From Bryobacter sp. (GTDB lineage: Bacteria > Acidobacteriota > Terriglobia > Bryobacterales > Bryobacteraceae), in NCBI GenBank assembly GCA_022843625.1, contig JALHNH010000021.1, positions 41,624-105,623 of the forward strand: a DNA stretch of 64,000 nt, written 5' to 3'. Shown piece by piece: positions 17,666 to 25,560 of this stretch (within the stretch, counting starts at the first letter, position 1; every line of letters starts with the position of its first letter). A program made the translations under genes and the position numbers. Under the pieces are notes generated by a model. It saw only the letters and a list, made by a program, of their open reading frames with translations. It did no database searches and had not been told where the DNA came from.

Positions 17666-18633
17666 TAGACCAGCCTTGCCGCATCCTTCGCAAAATAGGT
17701 GAGGATGATCGATGCCCCGGCGCGTTTGATCGACGTCAGCGTTTCCATCATTACGCGTTCCTGATCGATCCAGCCGTTACGCGCCGCAGCCATGATCATG
17801 CTGAATTCCCCTGACACCTGATAGGCGGCAATCGGAACGTCAAAGCTCTGGCGGGCAGCAGCGATGATGTCGAGATAGGCCAGCGCAGGCTTCACCATCA
17901 GGATGTCGGCACCCTCTTCGAGATCGAGCTGCATTTCATACATGGCCTCGCGGGCATTGGCCGAGTCCATCTGGTACGAGCGCCGGTCGCCAAACTGCGG
18001 CGCACTTTCGGCAGCCTCCCGAAAGGGGCCATAGAAGCCACTGGCATACTTGGCGGCATAACTCATGATCGGGATGTGATCGAAGCCAGCGGCGTCGAGG
18101 GTCTCGCGGATCGCTCCCACGCGCCCGTCCATCATGTCGCTTGGTGCCACAATATCCGCCCCTGCCCGTGCATGAGTGAGCGCGGCATCAGCCAGCCACT
18201 CCAGCGTCGCATCGTTGTCGACATCTCCATTTACGATCTTGCCGCAATGCCCGTGCGACGTGTATTCGCAATTACAAACATCAGTGACAACCAGCAGATC
18301 TGGCACAGCCTTCTTGATCGCTCGCACACCCTCTTGGACGATGCCATGTGGGTCATAACCGCCTGACGCCATTTCGTCTTTGTGCTCGGGAATCCCAAAG
18401 AGCAGCACCCCTCCAAGCCCCAGAGACTTCGCCTCTTCACACTCCTTGATGGCTTCATCAATCGAGAGTTGGTAGTTGCCGGGCATGCTTGAGATCTCTT
18501 TGCGCCGGCCTTCGCCAGGAACGAGAAAGAGGGGGTAGATAAAGTTTGAAGCTTCCAGGTGAGTTTCGCGGACGAGGCTGCGGATTGCTTCAGTACGCCT
18601 CAATCGGCGCGGACGATGGATCGGATAAGGCAC
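17665..18633 (-). CDS. hemB: Porphobilinogen synthase (delta-aminolevulinate dehydratase)
   Basis: 322 residues. It condenses two 5-aminolevulinates to porphobilinogen in tetrapyrrole synthesis. Catalytic lysines K195 (MSYAAKYASGFYGPFR) and K248 (MVKPA) are present. The metal site holds C120, C122 and C130 (DVCNCEY...HGHC), so this is the zinc-dependent type rather than the Mg-dependent type with Asp. It is followed without a gap by the DUF3299 and ABC genes. It starts at GTG, with TAAACT at 18640-18645, six bases upstream. Confidence 0.97.
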   Translation of the reverse strand: MPYPIHRPRRLRRTEAIRSLVRETHLEASNFIYPLFLVPGEGRRKEISSMPGNYQLSIDEAIKECEEAKSLGLGGVLLFGIPEHKDEMASGGYDPHGIVQEGVRAIKKAVPDLLVVTDVCNCEYTSHGHCGKIVNGDVDNDATLEWLADAALTHARAGADIVAPSDMMDGRVGAIRETLDAAGFDHIPIMSYAAKYASGFYGPFREAAESAPQFGDRRSYQMDSANAREAMYEMQLDLEEGADILMVKPALAYLDIIAAARQSFDVPIAAYQVSGEFSMIMAAARNGWIDQERVMMETLTSIKRAGASIILTYFAKDAARLV

Positions 18634-18665
18634 ACTTTGAGTTTATGCCCCTGCCCACTGTTCTG

Positions 18666-19949
18666 CTAGCGCGTCAGGCTGAAGCCCGGCAAATCGACTA
18701 CCCACTGAACACCGAACACATCATCGGAGGGACCATGGCGATGGTGGCTAGGCATGAAAGAATAGCCAAATTTCAACAGCTGACCTTGACGCGGCCGGTA
18801 GCCAACAGAGAACTCATAGGCCGCACGGTTCGGCAGGTAGTGTCGCTCCCCTGGGCCGAATTGATCCGCCACCATTCCGTGGCGCTGAAATCCAAGCCGC
18901 GTAGCCGTAAACCATCTTGGGGCAAGGGTCCACTTTGCTTCAACATAGCCATATTGAACGGTCGGCACCCGGCTAAAGTTTGGATACTCAAAGCGGAGCC
19001 GCTGCCATTCTCCCGTCACTGCGAGCCGGGCGTGTGCCCACTGCACATCAACTCCAATGCCGCTAGCTTCAAAATTGCGCCATCGAAGGCCGCTATCCAG
19101 TTGAGATTGAGTAGAAGACTGCAACCAGGGGCCACGAAAGGCCGAGAAGCCGGCCCGAAGGCCTGGTATGACTGTGACTCCGGCGCCACCACCAAACTGC
19201 GCAGCCTGACTGGATGAGCTGATCCTTTGAGGGTTGGACGGAGAACTATTGGCGAGTTGAAACCTTGCGTCCAGCCTCCTCCATGTAAAGTCAGCTTCCA
19301 CCGCAAAGAGGCCATAGCGATTTACTGGCAAGATGCCGTAAGCATAACTTTCTGTGTGATCGCAATGGTAAGCGGCGATGTTAGGGTGTACTTCCTGTTG
19401 GTGCTCAAAGTCGTAGTTGGAACAGGGAATCAAGTCTGGCCGCAAGAGCAAATACGATCCATAAACCAGCGGTGAATCGATCAACGGATTGTCGCGATCG
19501 TTGTAGCGGGTAGTAAGATGCCCAAATGCCGTGGGAAGCTTGCCTGCCTTGATCGTCAGGCTTTGACTCTCACTACCGGTGGTGTAGGCGGCAAAGCCCT
19601 GAATCAGGCGGCCACGCGCGCCATCGCCATTGACGTGGTAGGCCTCATATGGGAAGAAAGGTGTGGTGTGTCCCTGCCAGGTGGCGTGGAAATACCAATG
19701 GCGGCCAAGCTTGAGTGTGGGAGAGATGAGAATGCGGCCACCCGGCGCAAACAGCTCACGATTCGAGCGCAGCGGAGTGTCGATCGTTTTAAGCCATTCC
19801 GGGATCGTGTTCTTGAAGCGGTCGGAAAACGTCGCGCCAGCTGTGAAAGTAGAATTCAGCTCAAACCCGACTTGCGATTCCTGTGCGTGTAATGGAATCA
19901 GTGCCAGTAATAGGAGCCAGAGGCTGCCCGTTGTGTTGGTGAATAGCAT
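18666..19949 (-). CDS. Outer-membrane beta-barrel (porin-like) protein
   Basis: 427 residues from ATG 19949. Signal peptide ends near LLLALIPLHAQ. The body alternates polar and aromatic residues with many short strands and R-W/Y turns (HWYFHATWQGHT, RWFTATRLGFQ, LKFGYSFMP), and the last strand ends in hydrophobics, consistent with a 16-18-stranded barrel. No specific porin family is recognised. The chosen start has GGAG at good spacing and overlaps the HD-GYP gene by 89 bases; the frame is open further upstream. Third in a cupredoxin-HD-GYP-barrel set. Confidence 0.72.
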   Translation of the reverse strand: MLFTNTTGSLWLLLLALIPLHAQESQVGFELNSTFTAGATFSDRFKNTIPEWLKTIDTPLRSNRELFAPGGRILISPTLKLGRHWYFHATWQGHTTPFFPYEAYHVNGDGARGRLIQGFAAYTTGSESQSLTIKAGKLPTAFGHLTTRYNDRDNPLIDSPLVYGSYLLLRPDLIPCSNYDFEHQQEVHPNIAAYHCDHTESYAYGILPVNRYGLFAVEADFTWRRLDARFQLANSSPSNPQRISSSSQAAQFGGGAGVTVIPGLRAGFSAFRGPWLQSSTQSQLDSGLRWRNFEASGIGVDVQWAHARLAVTGEWQRLRFEYPNFSRVPTVQYGYVEAKWTLAPRWFTATRLGFQRHGMVADQFGPGERHYLPNRAAYEFSVGYRPRQGQLLKFGYSFMPSHHRHGPSDDVFGVQWVVDLPGFSLTR

Positions 19950-21531
19950 GATTGAGAGACTCCAGGTTGGCTGCTGTTTCGTCAGCTGTAATGCTGCTGA
20001 CAGGGCTGGCAAAGAAAGCACCAACTACCGAGGGGTCAAATTGAGTGCCCGAATTTTCTTGGAGAATGCCACGGACTTTCTCTTCAGGCATTCGATTCCG
20101 GTAAGGTCGATTGGATGTCATCGCATCATAGGCGTCGGCCAAGTGCACGATACGCGCCTCGACCGGAATATCGTTGCCACTTAATCCCCTGGGATAACCG
20201 CTGCCATCGTGATTTTCGTGGTGCAGGCCGACCGCAGCCAGATAGGCACCGAATGCGCCGATCCGTTCCAGGATGCGAACCCCGATATCAGGGTGTTGCT
20301 TTATGATGCGGAACTCTTCTTCGCTGAGGCGCCCGTCCTTCAACAAAACGGCATCGGGAATCCCGATTTTGCCTATGTCATGAAGCAGGGCTCCGATGCG
20401 GAGGTTTTCGATTTCCGGTTCAGATAAGCACATCTGGCGTGCGATCTGTACCGAATAGCGGCTGACCCGCCGGCTATGCCCGGCGGTGTAGGGATCGCGC
20501 GCTTCGAGAGACTCTACCAGAGCTTCCAGGATCTGCAGATAGGCTTGCTCCAGGCTCAGGCGGGCGCTGGTAGCGGCGACCGCAGCACGATGCAAACTAT
20601 CAGCCAGAACATTGACCTCAAGCACGCCTGTAGGTGCTGTTGGCGGAATCTCAAGAATGCCGCGCTGGATGCTCTGCTGGCAAGCGAGCGTCAGAGTTTG
20701 CAGCGGTCTTGTAACAGCCCGTGCAGAGAACCAGATCAGTACGAGTGCGAGCAGAAAGCTGGTAGCAACGGTCGGGATGAGAACGGTTCTCAAAGTTTCA
20801 AGGAAGGGGGCAACCGCTGTGTCTAATGACGCGAGCAAGACTACGCTGCGCTCAGGGCCAAGTTCTGCCATCTGCAGCGGTACAGCCACAAAGTTCTCGC
20901 CACCCAACGCAAATTCTCCGGGCTGAGACCAGTCTCCGGTGAACCCCTTCAATCGATCGGCTCCCAGTGTGGAGAGCTCAATCTGGCCTTTGTGGATCAG
21001 TACCGCTTCAGCGGCTCCAGCGATTGAGCCAAGATTGAATTCCTGCCCAACGACAAGAGCGCCAAGATTCTCATTCCCCAAATTGATCGGGATTGCTCGC
21101 TTCAGATAGATGGCATTGGGGGCATGTTGCCAATGAGCCAGCGTTTGGTTACGCGAATTCACAAGCGAGAGCGACCCGGCATCGATGGTTTGATGCACTG
21201 CCTGCAGACGCTCTTCAAGCGTTCGGTTCAACTGCTGGCGGGTCGCCATGTCCCGCAAAGCTCCTGAGTCGGCGAGGTCGCGCTGAAGTGTCAGAGCCGC
21301 TTTGAGCCCGGCATTGTCGCCGAGGACCTGCAGAGTGCGCTCCAGTTGACGGCTCTGGGCCAGTTGCTCGTCCTGTCGACGTTGTTGCTGCCGGGTGAGA
21401 TCCTTTCTCACCTGTCTAATCGTGTTGTTCCTGATCGAAGCTTCTATCCAGAGCGAACTTGCCGCGAAGAGTAACGCCATCGGCAAAAGCACGAAAACGA
21501 TCACTCGCCGGGATAGAGATGTTCGCAACAT
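19861..21531 (-). CDS. Membrane sensor with HAMP and HD-GYP domains
   Basis: 556 residues. Membrane helices at ~11-28 and ~249-270 flank a 220-residue periplasmic sensor domain; HAMP-like linker ~271-322; HD-GYP phosphodiesterase ~345-530 with H384-D385 and HHENHDGSGYP at 437-447. All core metal ligands and the GYP motif are present, so it should hydrolyse cyclic di-GMP (or cGAMP) in response to a periplasmic signal. It sits between a secreted copper protein and an outer-membrane barrel, which suggests the signal is redox or copper related (inference). AGGA precedes the ATG. Confidence 0.9.
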   Translation of the reverse strand: MLRTSLSRRVIVFVLLPMALLFAASSLWIEASIRNNTIRQVRKDLTRQQQRRQDEQLAQSRQLERTLQVLGDNAGLKAALTLQRDLADSGALRDMATRQQLNRTLEERLQAVHQTIDAGSLSLVNSRNQTLAHWQHAPNAIYLKRAIPINLGNENLGALVVGQEFNLGSIAGAAEAVLIHKGQIELSTLGADRLKGFTGDWSQPGEFALGGENFVAVPLQMAELGPERSVVLLASLDTAVAPFLETLRTVLIPTVATSFLLALVLIWFSARAVTRPLQTLTLACQQSIQRGILEIPPTAPTGVLEVNVLADSLHRAAVAATSARLSLEQAYLQILEALVESLEARDPYTAGHSRRVSRYSVQIARQMCLSEPEIENLRIGALLHDIGKIGIPDAVLLKDGRLSEEEFRIIKQHPDIGVRILERIGAFGAYLAAVGLHHENHDGSGYPRGLSGNDIPVEARIVHLADAYDAMTSNRPYRNRMPEEKVRGILQENSGTQFDPSVVGAFFASPVSSITADETAANLESLNHAIHQHNGQPLAPITGTDSITRTGIASRV

Positions 21532-21540
21532 AAATTCCTG

Positions 21541-22221
21541 TTATGGTTTCGAAGTTGCCAAAGGCAGCAGAAAAGAGACTTGAGTTTTTCCTTCAGCTAG
21601 CACTTCAACTTCTTCAGTCAGGTATCCGGCACTTTTGTGCCAAAGCCGCAGAGTATAGCGGCCCGCAGGCACGCCGGATATCTTGAATTCGCCGCTTGAA
21701 GCAGGCTGAGAAAAATAGGAACCGGGTACGACCATGACCGTCGCATTCATGTTGGGATGCAAGTGGCAAAACACTTGCACGGGCCCAGGCTTGTCAAACT
21801 GAATCTTGCGAGTTTGCCCCTTTGGGTAGTAGCCGAGGTCGAAGGGCTTTGACTTCGAAAGCGAGAAAACATTGTGGAAAATCGGATCTTCGTTTGGAAA
21901 TGACACCGTCGACCCGGCCTGAACAACGACAACTTCTCGATCGAATCTCTGATTCCGCTGGGTAATCTCTTGCAATGAGGGCAGAGCTGCATCCGATTGC
22001 GAATTCAAGCTCGAATCGATATAAACAACGGTTCGAGCCCATTCATCAATGTCCTTAGCGGATGAAGCATTGGCGGAAACACCACCTCTTGGCGCATATG
22101 CATCAACCACAACACGCTTTTTGGTAAGAGGTCGCGTGATCCGGACGATTCCTTCGATATCGCCAGCATGGATTGGTACTGAAAACACAAGTATTGCCAG
22201 ACCTAGAAGCAACTTCCTCAT
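21541..22221 (-). CDS. Secreted amicyanin-like cupredoxin with C-terminal Ig-like domain
   Basis: 226 residues. Signal peptide 1-19 (SVPIHAG). Residues ~95-165 form a cupredoxin with type-1 copper ligands H116 (FHNVFS), C152, H155 and M158 in C-H-L-H-P-N-M, the amicyanin spacing. Residues ~170-220 (GEFKISGVPAGRYTLRLWH) resemble a carboxypeptidase-regulatory/transthyretin-like domain. Probably a periplasmic one-electron carrier or copper sensor. No methylamine dehydrogenase genes are nearby. First gene of the set with the HD-GYP sensor, 9 bases apart. Confidence 0.85.
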   Translation of the reverse strand: MRKLLLGLAILVFSVPIHAGDIEGIVRITRPLTKKRVVVDAYAPRGGVSANASSAKDIDEWARTVVYIDSSLNSQSDAALPSLQEITQRNQRFDREVVVVQAGSTVSFPNEDPIFHNVFSLSKSKPFDLGYYPKGQTRKIQFDKPGPVQVFCHLHPNMNATVMVVPGSYFSQPASSGEFKISGVPAGRYTLRLWHKSAGYLTEEVEVLAEGKTQVSFLLPLATSKP

Positions 22222-22270
22222 TGGTCGTTAATCGGCAAATTTCGTGAAAGCTTTAAGGGGGGAGAGGTAA

Positions 22271-22290
22271 GGGCACCCGGCCGGGTGCCC
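22271..22290 (-). terminator. Perfect 20-bp palindrome after the Gfo/Idh gene
   Basis: GGGCACCCGG followed directly by CCGGGTGCCC, 15 bases past the Gfo/Idh stop codon. There is no U-run, so it is either a weak or factor-assisted terminator, or a palindromic protein-binding site ahead of the cupredoxin operon. Confidence 0.55.
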
Positions 22291-22305
22291 CTGAGGGTTA
22301 AAACT

Positions 22306-23814
22306 CTAGCTGATGGTGAAGCCCTTGCGGAGCCTCGGCTTGAGGAACTGATTGGCTTCGTTATTATTGGTGAAGCGCATTTTGGCGGCATCCCACTCGA
22401 GTTTGCCTTCTACTCGTAGTGCAATCACGCCAAGCAGCATCCACTCAACAAACGGCGATGCCACGTTGAAGTTGGAGCACGATGCATCGCCACCCTTGCA
22501 GGCGCGGATCCAGTCGCGATAGTGGCCGGGGGAACGCGTGAGCAGTGGCTCAGGCATCTTGAAGTCAGCCATCTTGTTGGTTGGCAGCAGACGGGTGCTT
22601 TCGCCATAGGTGCCAGTGGTCAGAATGCCTTTGTCGCCGATGAAGACGCTGCCATTGGGCGATGCCGGGCGCACTTCAGCATCCGACTTGAGAGCCTGGA
22701 AGGCTTCGTAGTTGAAGATGCGGCCAATCATACCGTTGTAGGCGGGATCGCGCGGCGGGGCACCCTGAGCCTGACCCTGGCGGCGCGGACGGTTTGGCAG
22801 ATCACCAAGCCATTCGCCGGTGGGTACGCCTTCGATCTTCGGGCTTTCCTTTAGGCCATCGTGCCAGAAGACGTTTACCGGGCCCATATTTCCACGGGCG
22901 GGGAAGGAGAACTTGGTGATCGATTTCTTGGGGAATTGAAAGCTGGAAACGCCTTCCTTCATGATGCATTCAACACTTGTGGGGGAACCGAGCTTGAGCG
23001 CCATGTTGGGAGCGCCCAGGATGTGGCAAGCCATGTCGCCGAGTGCGCCGCAACCGAAGTCGAAGAAGCCGCGCCAGTTGAAGGGTTGATAGAAACCGCC
23101 GTAGGGAGACTTGAAGTCAGGCCCACCGGTTGTGAAGGGGCGCTTGTCGGCTGAGCCGAGCCAAAGATCCCATTCGAGCGTGTTTGGCACATCGGTGGGT
23201 GCTGGAATTTCTGTCGTGCCTTGTGGCCACCAGGGTCGGTCGGTCCAGGCGTGTACTTCTTTCACCTGGCCCAGTTCACCAGCCCAGACGATCTCTGCAA
23301 CCTGACGGGTGCCTTCGTTGGAATAACCCTGATTGCCCATCTGTGTGGCGACACCAAACTTGTTGGCTGCCTCCCGCATCTGACGAGCTTCCCAAACAGT
23401 ACGGGTGAGGGGCTTCTGGCAGTAGACATGCTTGCCGCGTTCCATTGCTGCGATGGCTGTGGTGGCGTGCATGTGGTCTGGGGTGGAAACAATAACTGCG
23501 TCGATGTTCCTGGACTGCTCGTCGAGCATCTTCCGGTAGTCTTTGTACTTTGTTGCTTTGTCGAACTGTTTGAAGGCGCGCTCGGCACGCTTTTCATCGA
23601 CGTCGCAAAGGGCGACGATGTTTTCACTGATGCAACCCTGGATGTCGCTGTGGCCCTTGCCACCAGACCCGATGGCGGCGATGTTCAGTTTTTCGTTCGG
23701 GCTTTTGTAGCCCAACATTTTGAGAGAAGCCGCACTGCCAAAGCCAGCGGCAGGGACTGCGCCAGCAAGGAGCGGTCCGTAAAAGAAGAAACGTCTGTTG
23801 ATCTGCGAAGACAT
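22306..23814 (-). CDS. Exported Gfo/Idh/MocA-family oxidoreductase
   Basis: 502 residues. Tat-type signal INRRFFFYGPLLAGAVPAAG at the N-terminus, then a Rossmann nucleotide-binding fold (NIAAIGSGGKGHSDI) and the family motif near YCQKPLTRTVWEARQM. Exported Gfo/Idh proteins of this size are expanded in acidobacteria and planctomycetes and probably oxidise sugars or sugar derivatives with a bound NAD(P). The substrate is unknown. A GGAGG lies 12 bases before ATG, rather far for a ribosome binding site. Monocistronic. Confidence 0.9.
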   Translation of the reverse strand: MSSQINRRFFFYGPLLAGAVPAAGFGSAASLKMLGYKSPNEKLNIAAIGSGGKGHSDIQGCISENIVALCDVDEKRAERAFKQFDKATKYKDYRKMLDEQSRNIDAVIVSTPDHMHATTAIAAMERGKHVYCQKPLTRTVWEARQMREAANKFGVATQMGNQGYSNEGTRQVAEIVWAGELGQVKEVHAWTDRPWWPQGTTEIPAPTDVPNTLEWDLWLGSADKRPFTTGGPDFKSPYGGFYQPFNWRGFFDFGCGALGDMACHILGAPNMALKLGSPTSVECIMKEGVSSFQFPKKSITKFSFPARGNMGPVNVFWHDGLKESPKIEGVPTGEWLGDLPNRPRRQGQAQGAPPRDPAYNGMIGRIFNYEAFQALKSDAEVRPASPNGSVFIGDKGILTTGTYGESTRLLPTNKMADFKMPEPLLTRSPGHYRDWIRACKGGDASCSNFNVASPFVEWMLLGVIALRVEGKLEWDAAKMRFTNNNEANQFLKPRLRKGFTIS

Positions 23815-23872
23815 GGGGAGCAGATACCTCCAACGTTATGCTAACGCCTTTTATAACGTGGAGCGAATGGAA

Positions 23873-23917
23873 AAACGAAACGCGCGGTAGCCAATAGAGG
23901 CACCGCGCGTTTCGTTT
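23873..23917 (-). terminator. Strong intrinsic terminator of the Pro-Lys repeat gene
   Basis: Perfect 16-bp arms (23873-23888 and 23902-23917) with a 13-base loop; on the minus strand the right arm runs into TTTCGTTTTTCC. It lies 15 bases after the stop of the Pro-Lys gene and insulates the Gfo/Idh gene. Confidence 0.88.
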
Positions 23918-23931
23918 AAACCAAATCAATC

Positions 23932-24330
23932 CTACCGAACGATTGGGCCGGGGCCAGGGCCTGGGCCTATCTTGGGGACCTTCGGGTTCAGCTTGGGAAT
24001 GACGATCTTGGGTGTAACCACTTTAGGGTTGAGCTTGGGATTGACGATGATCTTGGGAAGCTTCACCTTGGGGATGAGCTTCGGGTTGACAATCTTGGGC
24101 ACGAGCTTGGGATTAGGGATCTTGGGGACCAGCTTAGGAATCTTTGGTGGGAAGCCTGGTTTCGGCAGGAACTTTGGTGGTGGCTTCGGGATGATAATCT
24201 TCGGGTTGATCTTGGGATTGACGACAATTTTCGGGTTGACGATAATCTTCGGGTTTGCGATTTTGGGAAGCGTTGGTCCAACCTTCGGTGGACCTAGCTT
24301 TGGAAGTTTTGGAAGCTTGGGTGCTGGCAT
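23932..24330 (-). CDS. Pro-Lys repeat protein of unknown function
   Basis: 132 residues built almost entirely from short units P-K-[I/L/V] and N-P-K-[I/L/V]: about 26 P-K pairs, nine of them N-P-K, 27 lysines, and a GPGPGPGPIVR tail. There are no Asp, Glu, Ser, Cys, His, Tyr, Trp or Gln residues, so it is extremely basic and probably an extended polyproline-like chain. ATG 24330 is preceded by AGGAG; the open frame further upstream is not used. It has its own promoter and terminator. No family recognised and no signal peptide. It is divergent from the coupled pair at 24523-26948, which may act on it (inference). Confidence 0.8.
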   Translation of the reverse strand: MPAPKLPKLPKLGPPKVGPTLPKIANPKIIVNPKIVVNPKINPKIIIPKPPPKFLPKPGFPPKIPKLVPKIPNPKLVPKIVNPKLIPKVKLPKIIVNPKLNPKVVTPKIVIPKLNPKVPKIGPGPGPGPIVR

Positions 24331-24431
24331 AAAATGTTCTCCTCGTCCAAAAAAATGTTGCCTCATAAAGAAGCTGAACAGATACTCGCAATGTGGCGAT
24401 GAAGCCCATAAGCTCGTCCTGCCCTCACCCA

Positions 24432-24460
24432 CTTATAGACTCTTGTGTTAAAACAGTCAA
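24432..24460 (-). promoter_or_regulatory. Sigma70-type promoter of the Pro-Lys repeat gene
   Basis: On the minus strand, TTGACT (24455-24460) and TATAAG (24432-24437) are separated by exactly 17 bases, the best match to the -35/-10 consensus seen in the window. Transcription should begin near 24425, leaving a leader of about 95 bases before ATG 24330. Confidence 0.75.
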
Positions 24461-24522
24461 AGCATTTTATGTTTTAAGCCCACATTGGGGCCTTTAAAGT
24501 GCAAAGGACCACCAAAACACCT

Positions 24523-25560
24523 ATGTCACGCAGCTTTGAGGCCGCACGGGCGAGGGCAATCGATCGAGGGATGAGCTTCATTGAAGGGCTCTCTCGCAGG
24601 CGTGGGGGCCTCGAACAATTTGGGAGCGGCCTGTTGTACTGCTGCAGCTTTATGGCTGCGACTGCGCGAGACCCCGGATTGCAAAGCCGGGCAAGTGCAC
24701 TGACTGTGGATGCGTTTCGGGCGTGGACGGAGCAGAGAAGTCAGGGGCTCTATGACGGGACTGCAGCATCGGTGACAACTGCAGCTCAAGCCTTTGATGC
24801 GGCGTCGAGGATCGGCTTTACGTATCCCCATGTGCGGAGGGCGCTGCGCAAGCTTGCTTTAGAGCATGAGGTGGACGAATACTTTTCGTACGATCCACGA
24901 GTGGAGCCTCCGCCCGCTAATGTGCCGGAGATTTGTGAGTGCGGGGAATCAAACTTGCGCGGTGCCAAAAAATGCACGCAGTGCGGGGCGCGGTTGGAAA
25001 TGGTGCCGGCGATGCGTGTCTGGTACCTCAGCTTTACCTCAGCGTACTGTGGATCGCGGTTTGGGGTACCGTTGCGAATTCGTTATGAAGACGTAATGGA
25101 ATGGCTGCCCACGATGAGAAAATACCGAACGCCCAAACAGGGCGACGTTGCCTTTCACGATTCGGTTTACTGCATCACGCACATCGTTTACACGTTGAAC
25201 GATTATGGACGTTTCCTTCTGTCTCCCGCCTGGCTGCCTCAAGAGTATGAATTTCTTGCCACGCACTGGGCGACGCCGATTGAGAATAATGATCCAGATA
25301 TGGCCGGGGAGTTTATTGACAGCCTGCGGGCCTTTGGGCTAACTGAGAACGAACCGGCAATACGGTATGCAATGGAGTATTTGATCGATAGTCAGCATAC
25401 GGATGGGAGTTGGGGTTTGAAGGAAGGCAAGATCGACTACCGTCGTTTTCATGCGACTTGGGCGGCCATGGATGGGTTGAGAGAATTCAACTGGACCAGA
25501 GCAGGGTTATCCTTTCCGAAGATGAAGCCAAAATTATTGAGTTGGGCCAAAGGCAAATGA
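24523..25560 (+). CDS. Zinc-ribbon protein with terpene-cyclase-like alpha/alpha toroid
   Basis: 345 residues from ATG 24523 (a GTG at 24499 is possible; neither has a good ribosome binding site). All-helical N-terminal part, then a zinc ribbon C138-E-C140...C151-T-Q-C154, then a C-terminal helical repeat with a QW-type motif Q291-H-T-D-G-S-W297-G and FHATWAAMDGLR. These are features of prenyltransferase/squalene-cyclase-like toroids, but the protein is about half the size of a squalene-hopene cyclase and lacks its DXDD motif. Catalysis is therefore uncertain. The last 4 bases overlap the next gene (ATGA). Confidence 0.72.
   Translation: MSRSFEAARARAIDRGMSFIEGLSRRRGGLEQFGSGLLYCCSFMAATARDPGLQSRASALTVDAFRAWTEQRSQGLYDGTAASVTTAAQAFDAASRIGFTYPHVRRALRKLALEHEVDEYFSYDPRVEPPPANVPEICECGESNLRGAKKCTQCGARLEMVPAMRVWYLSFTSAYCGSRFGVPLRIRYEDVMEWLPTMRKYRTPKQGDVAFHDSVYCITHIVYTLNDYGRFLLSPAWLPQEYEFLATHWATPIENNDPDMAGEFIDSLRAFGLTENEPAIRYAMEYLIDSQHTDGSWGLKEGKIDYRRFHATWAAMDGLREFNWTRAGLSFPKMKPKLLSWAKGK

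Noticed and set aside
23980..24310. Regular ~12-24 base DNA repeats that could suggest a CRISPR or satellite array
   Set aside because: Repeats are in register with codons for P-K-I/L and N-P-K units, vary between copies, and have no uniform spacers.
23972..24451. Gly/Phe/Leu repeat frame opposite the Pro-Lys gene
   Set aside because: It is the mirror of the repeat codons. The promoter, AGGAG and terminator all serve the minus strand.
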